64,000 nt of DNA, taken from Sthenelais limicola (lineage: Eukaryota; Annelida; Polychaeta; Phyllodocida; Sigalionidae). Position 1 is the stretch's first letter, and the number at the start of each line of letters is the position of its first letter. Both the position numbers and the translations under genes were made by a program. The stretch spans positions 8,448,127 to 8,512,126 of the forward strand of contig OW804100.1 of NCBI GenBank assembly GCA_942159475.1, given 5' to 3'. This document shows, one piece after another, positions 24,440 to 34,889 of this stretch. Below the pieces are notes generated by a model, which was not told the origin of the DNA, made no database searches, and saw only the letters and a program-made list of their open reading frames with translations.

Positions 24440-25373
24440 GTGGAAGCTGCTCAGGCCAGACAACGCCAAGCACATCGCCCGGGGACCGTCGCAAATAGGC
24501 ATGCGGCCGTCAGGAAGTATATCGCATTCTGCAAAGCTGTGGGCCACGATTTCAAGCAACCTTTTCCCGAGTTAATATGCTGGTTCGTCGAATACTTAGC
24601 TAAGTATACAAAAGTTCCTGCTACTATCATAAACACTCTTACAAGCGTCAGGACGTTCTTCAAGCTGACGGGCTATGCCTCGGCATCTCTCTACCATCCG
24701 TGGGTCGCCTACGCCATAAGGGGCCTGCAACTGACGCTCAGGCATGTCCCCAAGCCGAAGCTTCCTGTCACACCACAGATCTTGAAGAAGATATTAATCA
24801 ATATACACCTCCTCGACTTTCCTACCCACATCAGAGTGGCTATACTCGTCATTGCTGCGTCAGAGCAATCTCGCCCCCAGATCTGGTGCCTCCTTTGACG
24901 CCACTAGACATCTGACGCTGGGAGACTTCAGAATAGCATCAGACGGCTCATATATCTCTATAAAGTGGTCGAAATCAATGCAGTCATCGCGCCAGGCCAC
25001 GATCTTGTTTGTCCCGACGACAGACGATCCAGTGTTCTGCCTCCGCAGAGCCCTTCTACGCCTCGACAAACAGTCGCCGCCGAGAGATTTGAGCTCTCCT
25101 CTACTACAATTCCCTAACGCCCGACACATGACCATCAACTATATCGTGACTCAATGGAAGGTGCTTCTTGAAGCCTCGCACCTTGACTCACGCCTTTTCT
25201 CCTTACACAGCCTTCGCCGAGGGTCGGCGTCATACGCTTATAACACTGCCGGAGCCTCCCTCCAAGATGTTAAAACTCATGGGACGTGGGCGTCCGATGC
25301 GGTGGCGTCGTATATACGCCCCTTCTCCTCTACAAGAACCTCTGTTCATCACGCCCTAAAGAGAATCGCATAG
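24440..25373 (+). pseudogene. Tyrosine recombinase of YR element A, frameshifted
   Basis: Two overlapping frames (24440-24898 and 24852-25373) together make the recombinase. The first gives the SAM-like N-terminal core-binding region (RHAAVRKYIAFCKAVG, TSVRTFFKLTGYAS). The second gives the catalytic part: HSLRRGSASYAY (the HxxR box), GTWAS and the nucleophile region AVASYIRP. The first catalytic arginine lies close to the frame break near 24860-24875. This family cuts and joins DNA through a tyrosine phosphodiester. One base change in length separates the halves, so the protein cannot be made intact. It begins 20 bp after the RNase H stop in another frame. Confidence 0.85.
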
Positions 25374-25384
25374 CGAATCCCCTT

Positions 25385-25574
25385 GGTTATTTCTTTTAAT
25401 ATTCGACTATTTATTAACCAGCAATTTCAACAGACAATGTGATATTTATGTGATACATCTCACCATTTATTTTATTCAACAAATGAAAATGTTCATCGCT
25501 GGATCTTTATACCCTTTTATCCAAAATAATAAACAAAATGTATTTTAATTTACTCTTCGCCTCCTCATTTAATG
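25385..25574. repeat. Split direct repeat B1 of YR element A
   Basis: 190 bp starting GGTTATTTCTTTTAATATTC and ending CTCCTCATTTAATG. It is repeated almost exactly at 25766-25955 (only one difference noticed, CGACTA to CAACTA). It follows the recombinase stop directly. Confidence 0.9.
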
Positions 25575-25765
25575 AGGCTCATAATGACGAGGCATTATAG
25601 GGCATTGAATGGGTGGCGCCACCTTCACGACTTAGAACTGAACTCTAGACAAGTCTGTCATACACGCCACTTGGACTCTCGCTCGCAACCTAGTCAGAAG
25701 CGAAATTGCCCACCCTCCGCCCTGAATCTTTTACCAAAAGACTCCACAAAAACTATCCCACGAAG
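25575..25765. repeat. Repeat A2 of YR element A
   Basis: 191 bp lying exactly between B1 and B2. In the complete architecture it should be identical to an A1 at the 5' end; no A1 is found upstream, in line with 5' truncation. It starts AGGCTCATAATGACGAGG. Confidence 0.7.
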
Positions 25766-25955
25766 GGTTATTTCTTTTAATATTCAACTATTTATTAACC
25801 AGCAATTTCAACAGACAATGTGATATTTATGTGATACATCTCACCATTTATTTTATTCAACAAATGAAAATGTTCATCGCTGGATCTTTATACCCTTTTA
25901 TCCAAAATAATAAACAAAATGTATTTTAATTTACTCTTCGCCTCCTCATTTAATG
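25766..25955. repeat. Split direct repeat B2 of YR element A
   Basis: Copy of 25385-25574, offset 381 bp. It marks the 3' terminus of the element. Confidence 0.9.
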
Positions 25956-26223
25956 GATTGAATTGTTGTTTTTAATACAATAAAGGGGAGTTCTTGTCAC
26001 AAAGATAAAAGTTCTCTCACAGCCCAGTCTTGCTTTTATTATATTTGCACCAAGGCCAGCCTCACTAGTTTACATGTCATATATATACTTTATGTCACTG
26101 TAATGTGCCGGCATGTTATGATGACATCATATTTTAGCACTCTTGAGGTGCAATAATGTACAGCAGGGGTATAGATCTTCAATTCTTTTTCAGATTGAAA
26201 TGATCGCTGTAGAAGACAACAAT
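25956..26223. other. Unannotated DNA
   Basis: Short AT-rich spacer between YR element A and a partial MITE. Nothing recognised. Confidence 0.4.
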
Positions 26224-26382
26224 TGTGATGTGTTTTAGGAAAATGAGTCATAAGTAGCAAAAAGTAGATTTTGAGATATCATTATATTTGAAAAGATGGG
26301 ATCAAGCCGATTCAAATGATAGTAAACAGTCAAAAAATCTAATAAGTATTTCTAGTTTTTAAGTTTGATATTTTCGTTTCGA
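26224..26382. mobile_element. MITE family 1, partial copy
   Basis: It begins TGTGATGTGTTTTAGGAAAA, continues with AGTAGATTTTGAGATATC and AAGCCGATTCAAATGATAG as in the left half of the family, and is cut off by the Ty3 LTR. Confidence 0.75.
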
Positions 26383-26515
26383 CCTTGCTTCAGTGACAAT
26401 ACCTTTGTAACTGTATACCTTTGGGAAATAAACCAGGTTCAAACGAATCTCCTTGTATTCGTGATTCTTTCCGGAATTTCGTAAACTCGTGCCCACGAAT
26501 CTGCGGTTCACTACA
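26383..26515 (+). repeat. 5' LTR remnant of Ty3 element
   Basis: It matches 34757-34889, the last 133 bp of the 3' LTR, and ends GGTTCACTACA. About 290 bp of its 5' part are lost. Confidence 0.9.
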
Positions 26516-26516
26516 T

Positions 26517-26530
26517 TGGTGCCGTGAGCC
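26517..26530 (+). promoter_or_regulatory. Primer-binding site, tRNA-His type
   Basis: TGGTGCCGTGAGCC lies one base after the LTR. The first eleven bases are complementary to the 3' end of animal tRNA-His (…TCACGGCACCA). The same core is found in the TRIM at 63 kb. Confidence 0.75.
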
Positions 26531-26582
26531 TAGGGCCGAGTAGGGAAGTTCCCGAAAGGATCCCCGATGTTAAGAGTCAGAC

Positions 26583-28617
26583 GATGACTCTCGGCGACGA
26601 GGAAGCAGCCAAGGCCGCGGCCAAGGCTGAAGCCGAGCAGCAAGCATGCGAGGCTCTCGCTCAGATGTTAACGAGACGTCAGGGCGATGCGCAAAATTTT
26701 GCGAATGACTCATTTGCTCAACTAGAGCAAGTAGTTGCACACATAGACAATATGCGTGCCGATGGATTGGTCGTCAATCCGGATACACAAAGCTTGGTTG
26801 AGAAACTAGTAGCTATAGTGTTAGGATTGCGCCCGTGTTACAACGAGGACGATCTTCGCAAGCTCATAGAGCGACCGGGTTTCAACATCGAGACAGGCGA
26901 GGCGGATGGATCGGATCATTCCGACATTTAGCCGCCGAAAACCGAAGAAACCGCAGTCCCGCTGGGGCAGAGTGACGACGCAAAGGTCATGGTGGACCAA
27001 TTGACTACCGTACTTTGTTCTTACGACAAGACGGGAAAACCACCAAGCGAAATCGCTGAAGGTGAAATTCGAGGATTACTTGACCTACTGTGGGTACTGC
27101 ACGAACAACTTCCATTGAAGCGTGTACAGCGGCTATATCGTGGTCTACACGAATATGCGGCTTGCCCCCAATATCTGATCGATATGTTGGATCGGAGATA
27201 TCCTGCGAAGCTGCCTCAAGGTAGCCCGGATCCGCGGGTGCAAATGCCTTCACAGGATACGGAGAGCACGGAAATGCGAGCCCCGCGCTTGCCTAGTACT
27301 CCGGCAGGATTCAAGACTGCAGGAAGAAGAGTTGACTTTGTAGATTCGTCTCCTTCGGACAATGGTCTCAACTACTCGTTGACTAATGTTTCGATTCCAT
27401 TATTGGATAACGACTTACAGCCCAAACTGGGTTTGTCAGCTGGTCGCGAACCAGACAACCATACAACGGTACCAATGAGCACTACTAAGTGTAGACGTTC
27501 GATGATGCCTGAAATGGAAGCAAGTGTCGTATATAACGAAGACCGCCCTGCGGAAGTTCGTTTATACGGATCGACGGGCAAGGGAGAAAATCCCAAACCT
27601 AAAAATCTCAAACCTTTTCGCAATGGAGAGGATTGGGAAGAGTTTCTCGCATCAGCGATAAACTACGCCGAACTTTGCGGTTGGCCGGAGGAAACGCTTA
27701 TGCGCGAACTGATTATGGCAACTTCACGACATGTGAACCAGTCTACTTGGGGAAATTCACGATCCCTAACTTTAAGTGACGTTGTGACGAGGCTTCGTGT
27801 CATCTTGGACACAAAGACCGAAGAGCAACGCCAGGAGGAATACCGCAGCCATATTCAACAGCCTGGCGAATCACTTCAACACTATGGTGAGGCTCTACTT
27901 ACCTTGTGCAAACGTGCGTACAAGGGACAATACCTCGAACATATGAAGAAGGAGTCTATCCGTATCTTCTGCACGGGCTTAGAAGACAAATTTCTTGGCA
28001 TGTGGGTGCAAACAAATCGCCCGAAGTCTATGCAAGATTGCGTAGATCTCGCAACAGATTTCGTGCGAGCAGGTGGCCCAGAAGCATATCAGCGCATCTT
28101 GGGTTCCACGCCGGGACAGTCCTCTAAATTTAAAACTAGAGGATATAAGTTCTACGGACAGAGGAAGGACAAGGAGCGGAAAGCTTCTTACGCGGCTGCG
28201 GAAGCAGAGGCGCAGTCTGACTCTGACTCGTCGGCGGACGAGACTTCGGGGGCGTCTACTGCGACCAAAGTCCCGGACTCTGATTCGGAATCGGATTTAA
28301 TAGCAGATTTCGCGGCCTTCCAGGCAATGAGGAAGGACGTGCGAAAGGAAGACGGTAAAAAGTCTGACCATAGCACGAAAAAGTCTTGGGATAAAACCAA
28401 GACTTTGTCCAAATCTTCCAAGAAGACGGTCACGAAAACTGACTATCGGAAGAAGGACACGAAGGCGACTCATCCAGAGCCTGCCTGTTGGCTTTGTGGG
28501 AAGACAACCCACTTGCAAGTCAATTGTAATCACCTGAAGAAGTTTCGCGCTTTCATTGCGAAAGAGACAGGTGAGGAATTCAATTCCCCGGAAAATAAAT
28601 CGACTAAGGGAAATTGA
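26583..28617 (+). pseudogene. Ty3-type gag with one in-frame stop
   Basis: The frame from ATG 26583 runs to 28617, interrupted only by TAG at 26929. Sequence after the stop stays in frame through PPKTEETAVPLGQ to the next ATG at 26989. Capsid-like residues occur in the middle (LKPFRNGEDWEEFLASAI, YRSHIQQPGESLQHYGEALL), then an acidic-basic linker. A CCHC knuckle CWLCGKTTHLQVNC lies near 28485. Gag packages the RNA into particles. The length, about 677 residues with the stop ignored, is on the large side for Ty3. The stop could be a mutation or, less likely, a readthrough signal. The start is chosen because no ATG precedes it after the primer site. Confidence 0.8.
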
Positions 28618-28963
28618 CGTGGGTCTCGCAAGGAAGCGGTGACGAGACCCGCAAGTTCGACGGAACTCTTGACGGGAGGGGGAGCCCTTCCGTAGCCCGC
28701 TCGGGCAAAGGAACTCCAGGTGGGTCGTACAATCTGGGGAGGTCAGGTAGGCAGGCAGAACTGAACAGAGAGGAAACTGGGGTGATGGAGGGTGAAGACC
28801 CGACAAAGCCCGCAGACACGAAACTTTGGTCGAAGGAGTCGGTTAGTAGCGTTCGAGCCATCCCACACGATCGTGGAATGTGTTTGGACGGTCGCTATAC
28901 TGACGCTGGCACGGCGCTGCTCGCGGTTAGCTCTACCTGGGTGGGGAACGCTGTGTTAAAAAT

Positions 28964-30380
28964 TTGACTAGTTCTGCGGCCGGCCGTGATCTCTCTATTC
29001 CTATCGACGTGGTAGCGATAGTGGATAGATGGTATGTACCTGTCAAGGTGGGTACTAGGCGAGGAGAATTTTTATACAACACAGGTGCAACTACCTCACT
29101 AGTGTCTAAACAATTCTATGAATCGCTAGCTCGCAAGCCCGACCTGCTCGCTTCGCGGGTTCGGGTAAAACCACTTGTGGGTGGTACTCCAGAGACGATG
29201 GGGTATGCGGTCTTTGACTTTGAGATCGCAGGGCGTTCGTATCCGAATGCTTGTCTCGTAGTCAGTGGTCTAGGCGGCGGGGAGGAGGCCGTGCTGGGCC
29301 AAGACTTCATGTGGCGCTATGATACTAGCATGACGAGGCCTGGAAAGATGCTCCTGGAAGGAGGCAAGAATCACGTATTCTGTCGACGGAAAGGTGCGAT
29401 ATCGACCGCATTCCTACGGGAGGATGTGTGGTTGGCCGCGTTCGAGGTGAAGGTCGCGTCTGTGGATGTGTCCCTACCCGAGAACAACGTGGGCTATATC
29501 ATGGAGTCAGATGTAGGGTTACAGGTAGACGGTTTCATGGAGGGTTGCGATACATATGTATCGTCTGCTCACTGCCAAGAGCTTCCTATTATGAACTCAA
29601 CGGGACTTGCAATAGTCATGCCACGCGGGACGCCCGTGGCATCCGCTTATGAGGTGGCGGCAAACTTCACGGGTGACTATTCGCATCTGGCGTGTGCGAG
29701 AGCAGAGTCCGTGAACGGGTCCAGCACGGGGGGCAAGCGAAAGCTGACCTCTGATAGCTGTTCAATTACTAGCATCCCTGAACTGGAATCTATCATAGAG
29801 GGCACTGAAGTAGCAGATACTGAAACCTTGAAAAAGGTGCGTGAGTTGGTATATGCGAAAAAGTCGGTGTTCAGATTGCAAGGTGAACAATTGGGGTTTA
29901 TGAACAGGGTTCTACACTCCATCGACACGGGTGACACTAAGCCTATAAAGTTACCTTTTCGTCAAGTTCCCTTAGCAAAACAGGAGGCTCTGGACTCCCA
30001 GGTCAGTAAGATGCTAGCGGAGGATAAGATCGAGGAAGGAAATGGCCCGTGGGCCTTCCCCACCGTTCTTGTTCCGAAACTGGATGGTTCAACTAGGGTT
30101 TCCATTGATTTCAGGAGACTGAACAATGTGACACGAAAAGACTCGTATCCACTACCGCGAATAGACGACTGTCTAGACGCGCTTAGTGGCAATGCGTGGT
30201 TTTGTACCCTAGACCCTTCCACGGGTTTATACCAGTTCCAGGTGATGCCGTTTGGTCTTTGCAACGCCCCGGCCACGTTTCAGAAAATGATGACGGAGGT
30301 TCTCCGGGGGCTTAATGGCAAGATCTGCGTCGTCTGCATCGTCTCGACGATGTGATCATTTATGGCACAACGATCCATGA
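28964..30380 (+). pseudogene. Ty3-type pol: protease and partial RT
   Basis: The frame includes a retropepsin motif that reads YNTGATTSLVS. The catalytic aspartate of the usual DTGA is replaced by asparagine, which should abolish cleavage. The flap and LGQDF box follow. RT motifs come next: the KLPFRQVPLAKQ region, ISIDFRRLN-type DFRRLNNVTRKDSYPLPRID, motif A CTLD, then VMPFGLCNAPATFQ. About 20 residues are missing between CTLD and GLYQFQVMPFGL, an in-frame deletion in the palm. The frame breaks at the YLDD box (about 30345), where the phase changes to give LDDVIIYG. Coding is lost by about 30380. Where the frame starts is unclear: no good ATG precedes the protease. Confidence 0.8.
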
Positions 30381-30406
30381 AGCTATTATGAACACGGGGT
30401 TAGTGT

Positions 30407-30760
30407 TTGACAGGTAGAGATGTGTCACTGGAGAAGGGCAGGGCCAGGGCAGGTCAAGAGCTCGCTAAGTCGTTAGAGAAAACACTTCTCCGGAAAGTTA
30501 ATCTCGTGAACAGGCGTGGCCGACCACCTAAGCACAAGAAGGGGTGTACTGGGGAGACCATGCTCCCTCCAGAGCGACCAACTTCTCTACCAAAAAAGCA
30601 GGACAAGGGTAGGAAACCCTTGGTACCTAAGGCAGACAAGCCCGATAAGCTTGTAAGACGGGGTTCGGAGGTGCCAAATCCCACGAGGCCGCCCGATGTC
30701 GCGACGCGAGGCATTGGCAAACGTGTCTCCAGGCGTCCGGTCAGACTTGGGATCGGATAG
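30407..30760 (+). pseudogene. Probable pol C-terminal tail
   Basis: A basic, proline-rich frame (GRPPKHKKG, PERPTSLPKKQDKG, RPPDVATRG, SRRPVRLGIG) ends in an arginine/proline tail of the kind that follows integrase in many Ty3 elements. If so, a deletion has joined the RT active-site region directly to the end of pol. I cannot confirm homology without a search. Confidence 0.4.
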
Positions 30761-32240
30761 CTTGGAACGGCCGTTAGAGCCTCTATTCAAAATGACGAAC
30801 AAAAAGGTCTGTTAACCCGGTCGTGTCTGTCGAAGACATGGGTTAAGAAAAAAAATACACAACGACAAGTCATTTTGGTCAATACGCTAGGTGAGTGGAC
30901 ACCTCTGTAACGACCAACCCTATATGGCAATAGCTGTACAAAGCTGATAGGTTGAAACTGCTAGTATGGATCCATGACGTGGACAGTACCGAAATTGGGC
31001 TGAAATCAACCATATTCGCTAACAGTAAGAAACCTGAAGCCAAGTATGTTTCCTTTATCCCTTAAAAACTGCCATAGTACCTTGGAGCGGCCCGTCTAGG
31101 GCTGTACATATTTAACACGAAGGTGTTACTAATCGTGGTTAAAGACCACGTACTTACATACGTACAACATTCGTATAGATCAACTATGCGGAAGTTACCC
31201 GGTTTACGGGTAAAAAACTTCGTGGAGGCTGGGCCCAACCAGGGCGCCACTTTCAGGCGATCTGTTGATCACATGACCTGATCTTAGAGCATCTGCCTCT
31301 GAGACAGTCAGTCAAGTGAGAAGCGAGTTGGTGGCCACACGTAAGTGGCTCGCATCAACCGCATTTTTGGCTTTTACATAGAGCAAGGAGAAATCCAGTT
31401 CACTGTAAGTAGCAGCAAACGTTAACTTTCATTGTTGGACCATTGTGATATTGAATATGAAACCATGTCATTATGTTACCATTGATGAATTACGATTGTT
31501 GAGTTCTGGCCGCTTCCATATAGCATGCTAAGACATTCCGCCATGTGCATCGAGAGAACAAGAAGAGGCTGGTGTCGATACCGACCATCTCAGTGAACCT
31601 CTTTCCGATATGGGATTGGGTCGTTGGGAACTGTCCTCGATGTTCGCCAAATGTTGCCGTGGAAAAGCGATGAAATAGTAATTGGGAACTTTTGATTCCC
31701 GGGGAGGGCTGTTTCATTGTTTAAATCTGATGGTTTCGATCATCAACTCGAAAGCCGCCATGTGCGTAGAGGTGACCTTTCTGCACTGCCGGTGGTTTCG
31801 GTTGCTGATTTCCCTGTCGCCAGGTGGGGTGTATCTAGTTCAGTTTCGTGTTTTCGTTCGGGCTCCGGCTATATATGTAATAAAGATGCCGGGCACGGAT
31901 GAATACACGAACGCTACCGGATAACGCTTTTCACAAGTAGTGTCAGTCCCTGACGCGCCGGCGGCTTGTACGGCTGCCATACCACGCGAACTTTCGCGAG
32001 TGGTGTCAACTATGCAACCGGAACGGTTGGACACGGCTCCCGGGAGTTCGCGAGCGATGTCAACACCTCGGGTGTGATTGAGTTGTTTCATTCGGATAGC
32101 CGCCTATATAAGAGCCCCGAGACTAAGATAATAAATTTCGGCAAACACTCGTGGTTTGTCGTACTCCTCTATCTCGGCGGACTACTGGTTAGGCCGTTCG
32201 TGTGTGAGATATTATTGTGACCCGTGAATTGAGTGTTCCA
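30761..32240 (+). other. Non-coding 3' region of Ty3 element with an LTR-like end
   Basis: No frame of interest. The last part resembles an LTR: TATATAAGAGCCCCGAG (TATA box near 32104), AATAAA near 32132 and an end in TTGTATTACA at about 32251, followed by internal-looking sequence GGGTACAGATTTTGAG. A second TATATA/AATAAA pair lies at 31868-31880. This suggests a promoter driving the ORFs from 32352, or a fragment of a second LTR element. Confidence 0.4.
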
Positions 32241-32351
32241 CTTTGTATTACAGGGTACAGATTTTGAGTTCTGGGACGAGAAGAGACGGACGAGAATACG
32301 GATTGGGGACTGTCTCCGAGATGAGCCCCTTCTACCATCGGGTAGCCTTTC

Positions 32352-34287
32352 GTGGTCACGCTCCTCATGAGCGATCACAGCGAACACTCGGCCGCAGACT
32401 CCTTCGAGGAGACTGCAGCCAATCGCAAACGGCGTGTTCATCGTGAGCGCGACCGCCGTCTCAAACGTGAGGTGGACGGTCCGTCAAGTCACTCAGATAA
32501 CTCGGACGCGAGCCCATCGGATGGCCTAAAAGACCCCGATGCGGCTGCCGGCAAGTACCGCCGGCACAAAGCTCCCAACGCCGCGGCGAAGAAGCTCAAG
32601 TGGGAGATGGGAAGAAGCCGGTTCTTTCTCTACTCCCCGCAAACGAGCGAGAGCGAAAGGAGGCGGTCCGTGACCCATCGGAGGTCGATCGCTTCCCCGA
32701 CTACCCGGAGTAGACCAAACGGGGAAGACCAAGAGGAAGAAGAAGGGCTCCGATAAGTCGGACAAATCGGATCGTTCTGATATGGAAAAGCGGCCCGAGA
32801 AACGTCCGAAACTCGTGCCCGCCCCAATTCCCGACAAGAACGCCTGGTTAGACGGGTATAAAATTCCGTCCTCTAAGGAGAAGGAATTCCCCACCTTGCC
32901 CGCGCCTACAGGACTTACGGTCCTGCAGAAGTCGCGTCGCCCCGCACCCGCAGCCGCGGAAGGTAGAGCACCTCGTGCCACCTCGCCCGTGCCAGACCCT
33001 CAGCCTGGTCCGTCACGGCCTGCGGCTACCGCAAGGGTACCCCCACCCGAAGTCGACCGGGTAGGCATCGCTCGCACCCGGAAGGTGGTGGCTGATCGCG
33101 CACGCGGTCCTCCGGCTGGCTCTACAAGAGTCGCTGGAAGGCTTCTGTGTGGATATCGCAGAGACCTACAGGCCTCTCGATAACGTGGACCGTTTGGTTG
33201 ATAGCCAAACGGAAATCGCGCTTATGGAGGACCTTAACAGGTCCCTCAATGAGCAGGAACTCCTGGTGGAGAGGGTAAACCTTCTCGACACGCAAGTCAA
33301 CGGACTTCGCCGGGAGAACCAGGAGCTGCATGCGGAGGTCACTCTGCTGCGGGCTCAGGCCGCGCATCGGGCTACAAGACCCGTGTCTCCTCCGCCACCA
33401 AGGGTAGAGACGGCTCCTCCAGTGCAGAATCTGATTCTGCGGCTGGAACAGAGGAAAATCGAGGTCCGCGAGAAGTTCAACAGAGCTTTGCGCGTAGCAC
33501 CGGCCGTTCCTCCGGGTTTCGCACCGGGTGATCGTCAGACCGCCAAACCTCTTTTTGGAGGTATAGGTCGTGGCACTCCAACCAACACCCCAGCCCGCGC
33601 GCCCACACGCGTCGCGACTACGAAGGTGACCCCGACCGCTGGGGCATCAGCGCTCGCTAACGCGACTCCTCTCCGTAGCACGGAAACAGAGACCCCCACG
33701 AGGTAGACCCCCACGAGGGGTCAACTGCTCGGAAGGAGGAGGAAAAGGCGACGGCACAGCGTTGTTTCGAGCAGGATCGGGTCGAGGCAGAGCGGCTCCG
33801 TGTCAAACGTGAGACGGCACTAGCTGAGACGCGCCTGATCAAAGAGGCCTTGGAGAGGAAACTCCGTGAAGAGGAAACTCTGCGACAGGCGGAAGATCTA
33901 CGACTCCGACAGGAGGAGGCTGCTCTACAGCAAGCCGAAGAGCAACAACTCCGACAGGAGGAGGCTGCTCTACGGCAAGCGGAAGAGCAACGACTCCGAC
34001 AGGAGGAGGCCGCGCTACGTCAAGCGGAAGAGCGACAACTCCAACAGGAGGAGGCCGCTCGTCAGCAACTAGCTGATACGGCCAAGCGGGAGGCTGCTTT
34101 CGCTCTACTCCGTCAGCGAGACAAGAAGCAGTCGGCTCGCGACATGGCGTGTCTCGCGACATGTCTCGCTTTTAATAATAAAGCTTGTGCACGAAAATTT
34201 GTTATGCTTCGAATGTACGCTTCCGGTTGTACCGCGCTGCGAGATCGGGACGGACAGGCATGTCCGGTGGCCTCTTTAGGCCTATGA
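32352..34287 (+). pseudogene. Extra coding region: charged, proline-rich and coiled-coil ORFs
   Basis: Four frames follow in different phases: 32352-32756 (basic/serine-rich; HRERDRRLKREVDG), 32782-33183 (proline-rich; KNAWLDGYKIPSSKEKEFP), 33149-33706 and 33850-34287. The third has a leucine-heptad coiled coil (LNEQELLVERVNLLDTQVNG) and proline/alanine linkers. The fourth has a 15-residue repeat RQEEAALRQAEEQRL, about 3.5 units, predicted as helix. Frames overlap or abut, which suggests one gag-like protein broken by frameshifts. No zinc knuckle, protease or enzyme is present. GC content and CpG density exceed those of the surroundings. I do not recognise the family; a gag-like or accessory structural protein is the best guess. 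Confidence 0.45.
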
Positions 34288-34453
34288 AGGCTACAAACCT
34301 TGGGGGCGAGTGCAAGCCTGGCTCTAGGATCCGTGCGGCGGAGTGGCATAACATTTGCCCCGCTGCACACGAGGATCTGGAGCCACGAGGATCTCCTTGG
34401 TGCCACGGCGGACCCTACATAACTAGTTATCGTGGACCTCCTCAACTCCAACT

Positions 34454-34466
34454 AGTGAGGGGGCAG
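34454..34466 (+). promoter_or_regulatory. Polypurine tract of Ty3 element
   Basis: AGTGAGGGGGCAG directly precedes the 3' LTR and would prime plus-strand synthesis. Confidence 0.65.
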
Positions 34467-34889
34467 TGTAGTGGGTCCGCCACCCGGAATACAGCGAGGC
34501 TGTTGACTATCGCCGAACACCAACCAGGCTACGACAGCGGGGCACTTCTACCAGCGCCGGAGACGACTACCACCAGTTCCGGCCAGTTCCGTCAGGGGGC
34601 GACATTCACCACCGTGCAGACGACACTGTAGACACCCTCCAACGGACGGTGGGCGGAGGATACTACTACCTCCGCAAGGGGATCCAGGCTTCGCTTAACA
34701 CTACGGACTCGAGCCGCGCCGCGGACCGAGATACTTCTGTTGTTCAATTTAAGCACCCTTGCTTCAGTGACAATACCTTTGTAACTGTATACCTTTGGGA
34801 AATAAACCAGGTTCAAACGAATCTCCTCGTATTCGTGATTCTTTCCGGAATTTCGTAAACTCGTGCCCACGAATCTGCGGTTCACTACA
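34467..34889 (+). repeat. 3' LTR of Ty3 element
   Basis: 423 bp from TGTAGTGGGTCCGCC to GGTTCACTACA, with TG...CA ends and a short inverted TGTAG/CTACA terminus. It contains AATAAA at 34800. Its last 133 bp repeat at 26383-26515. Confidence 0.85.

Larger units (their letters stand above)
22505..25955 (+). mobile_element. YR retroelement A (DIRS order), 5'-truncated
   Basis: The order is RT, RNase H, tyrosine recombinase, then a repeat block B1-A2-B2. Such elements integrate with a recombinase rather than a DDE integrase and carry split direct repeats. The gag gene and the left repeat A1 are absent, and the homology-like coding begins abruptly near 22505. Lesions are one in-frame stop between RT and RNase H and a frameshift in the recombinase. 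It is therefore dead, but the domain order is plain. Confidence 0.85.
26383..34889 (+). mobile_element. Decayed Ty3-like LTR retrotransposon
   Basis: A 133-bp 5' LTR remnant, a tRNA-His-type primer site, gag, a partial pol, a 3.7-kb extra region and a 423-bp 3' LTR lie in order. The remaining 5' LTR differs from the corresponding part of the 3' LTR by one base seen, so the element is not very old despite severe internal damage. Most of pol beyond the RT catalytic site, including RNase H and most of integrase, is missing. The 5' LTR is truncated at 26383 against a MITE, so no target duplication can be read. Confidence 0.85.

Noticed and set aside
28614..28967. 117-codon ORF between gag and pol of the Ty3 element
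   Set aside because: It lies in the gag-pol junction in another frame, with no motif; probably a shadow of a shifted pol start.
31062..32220. Several 60-90-codon ORFs on both strands
   Set aside because: No conserved motifs; they overlap the LTR-like regulatory stretch.
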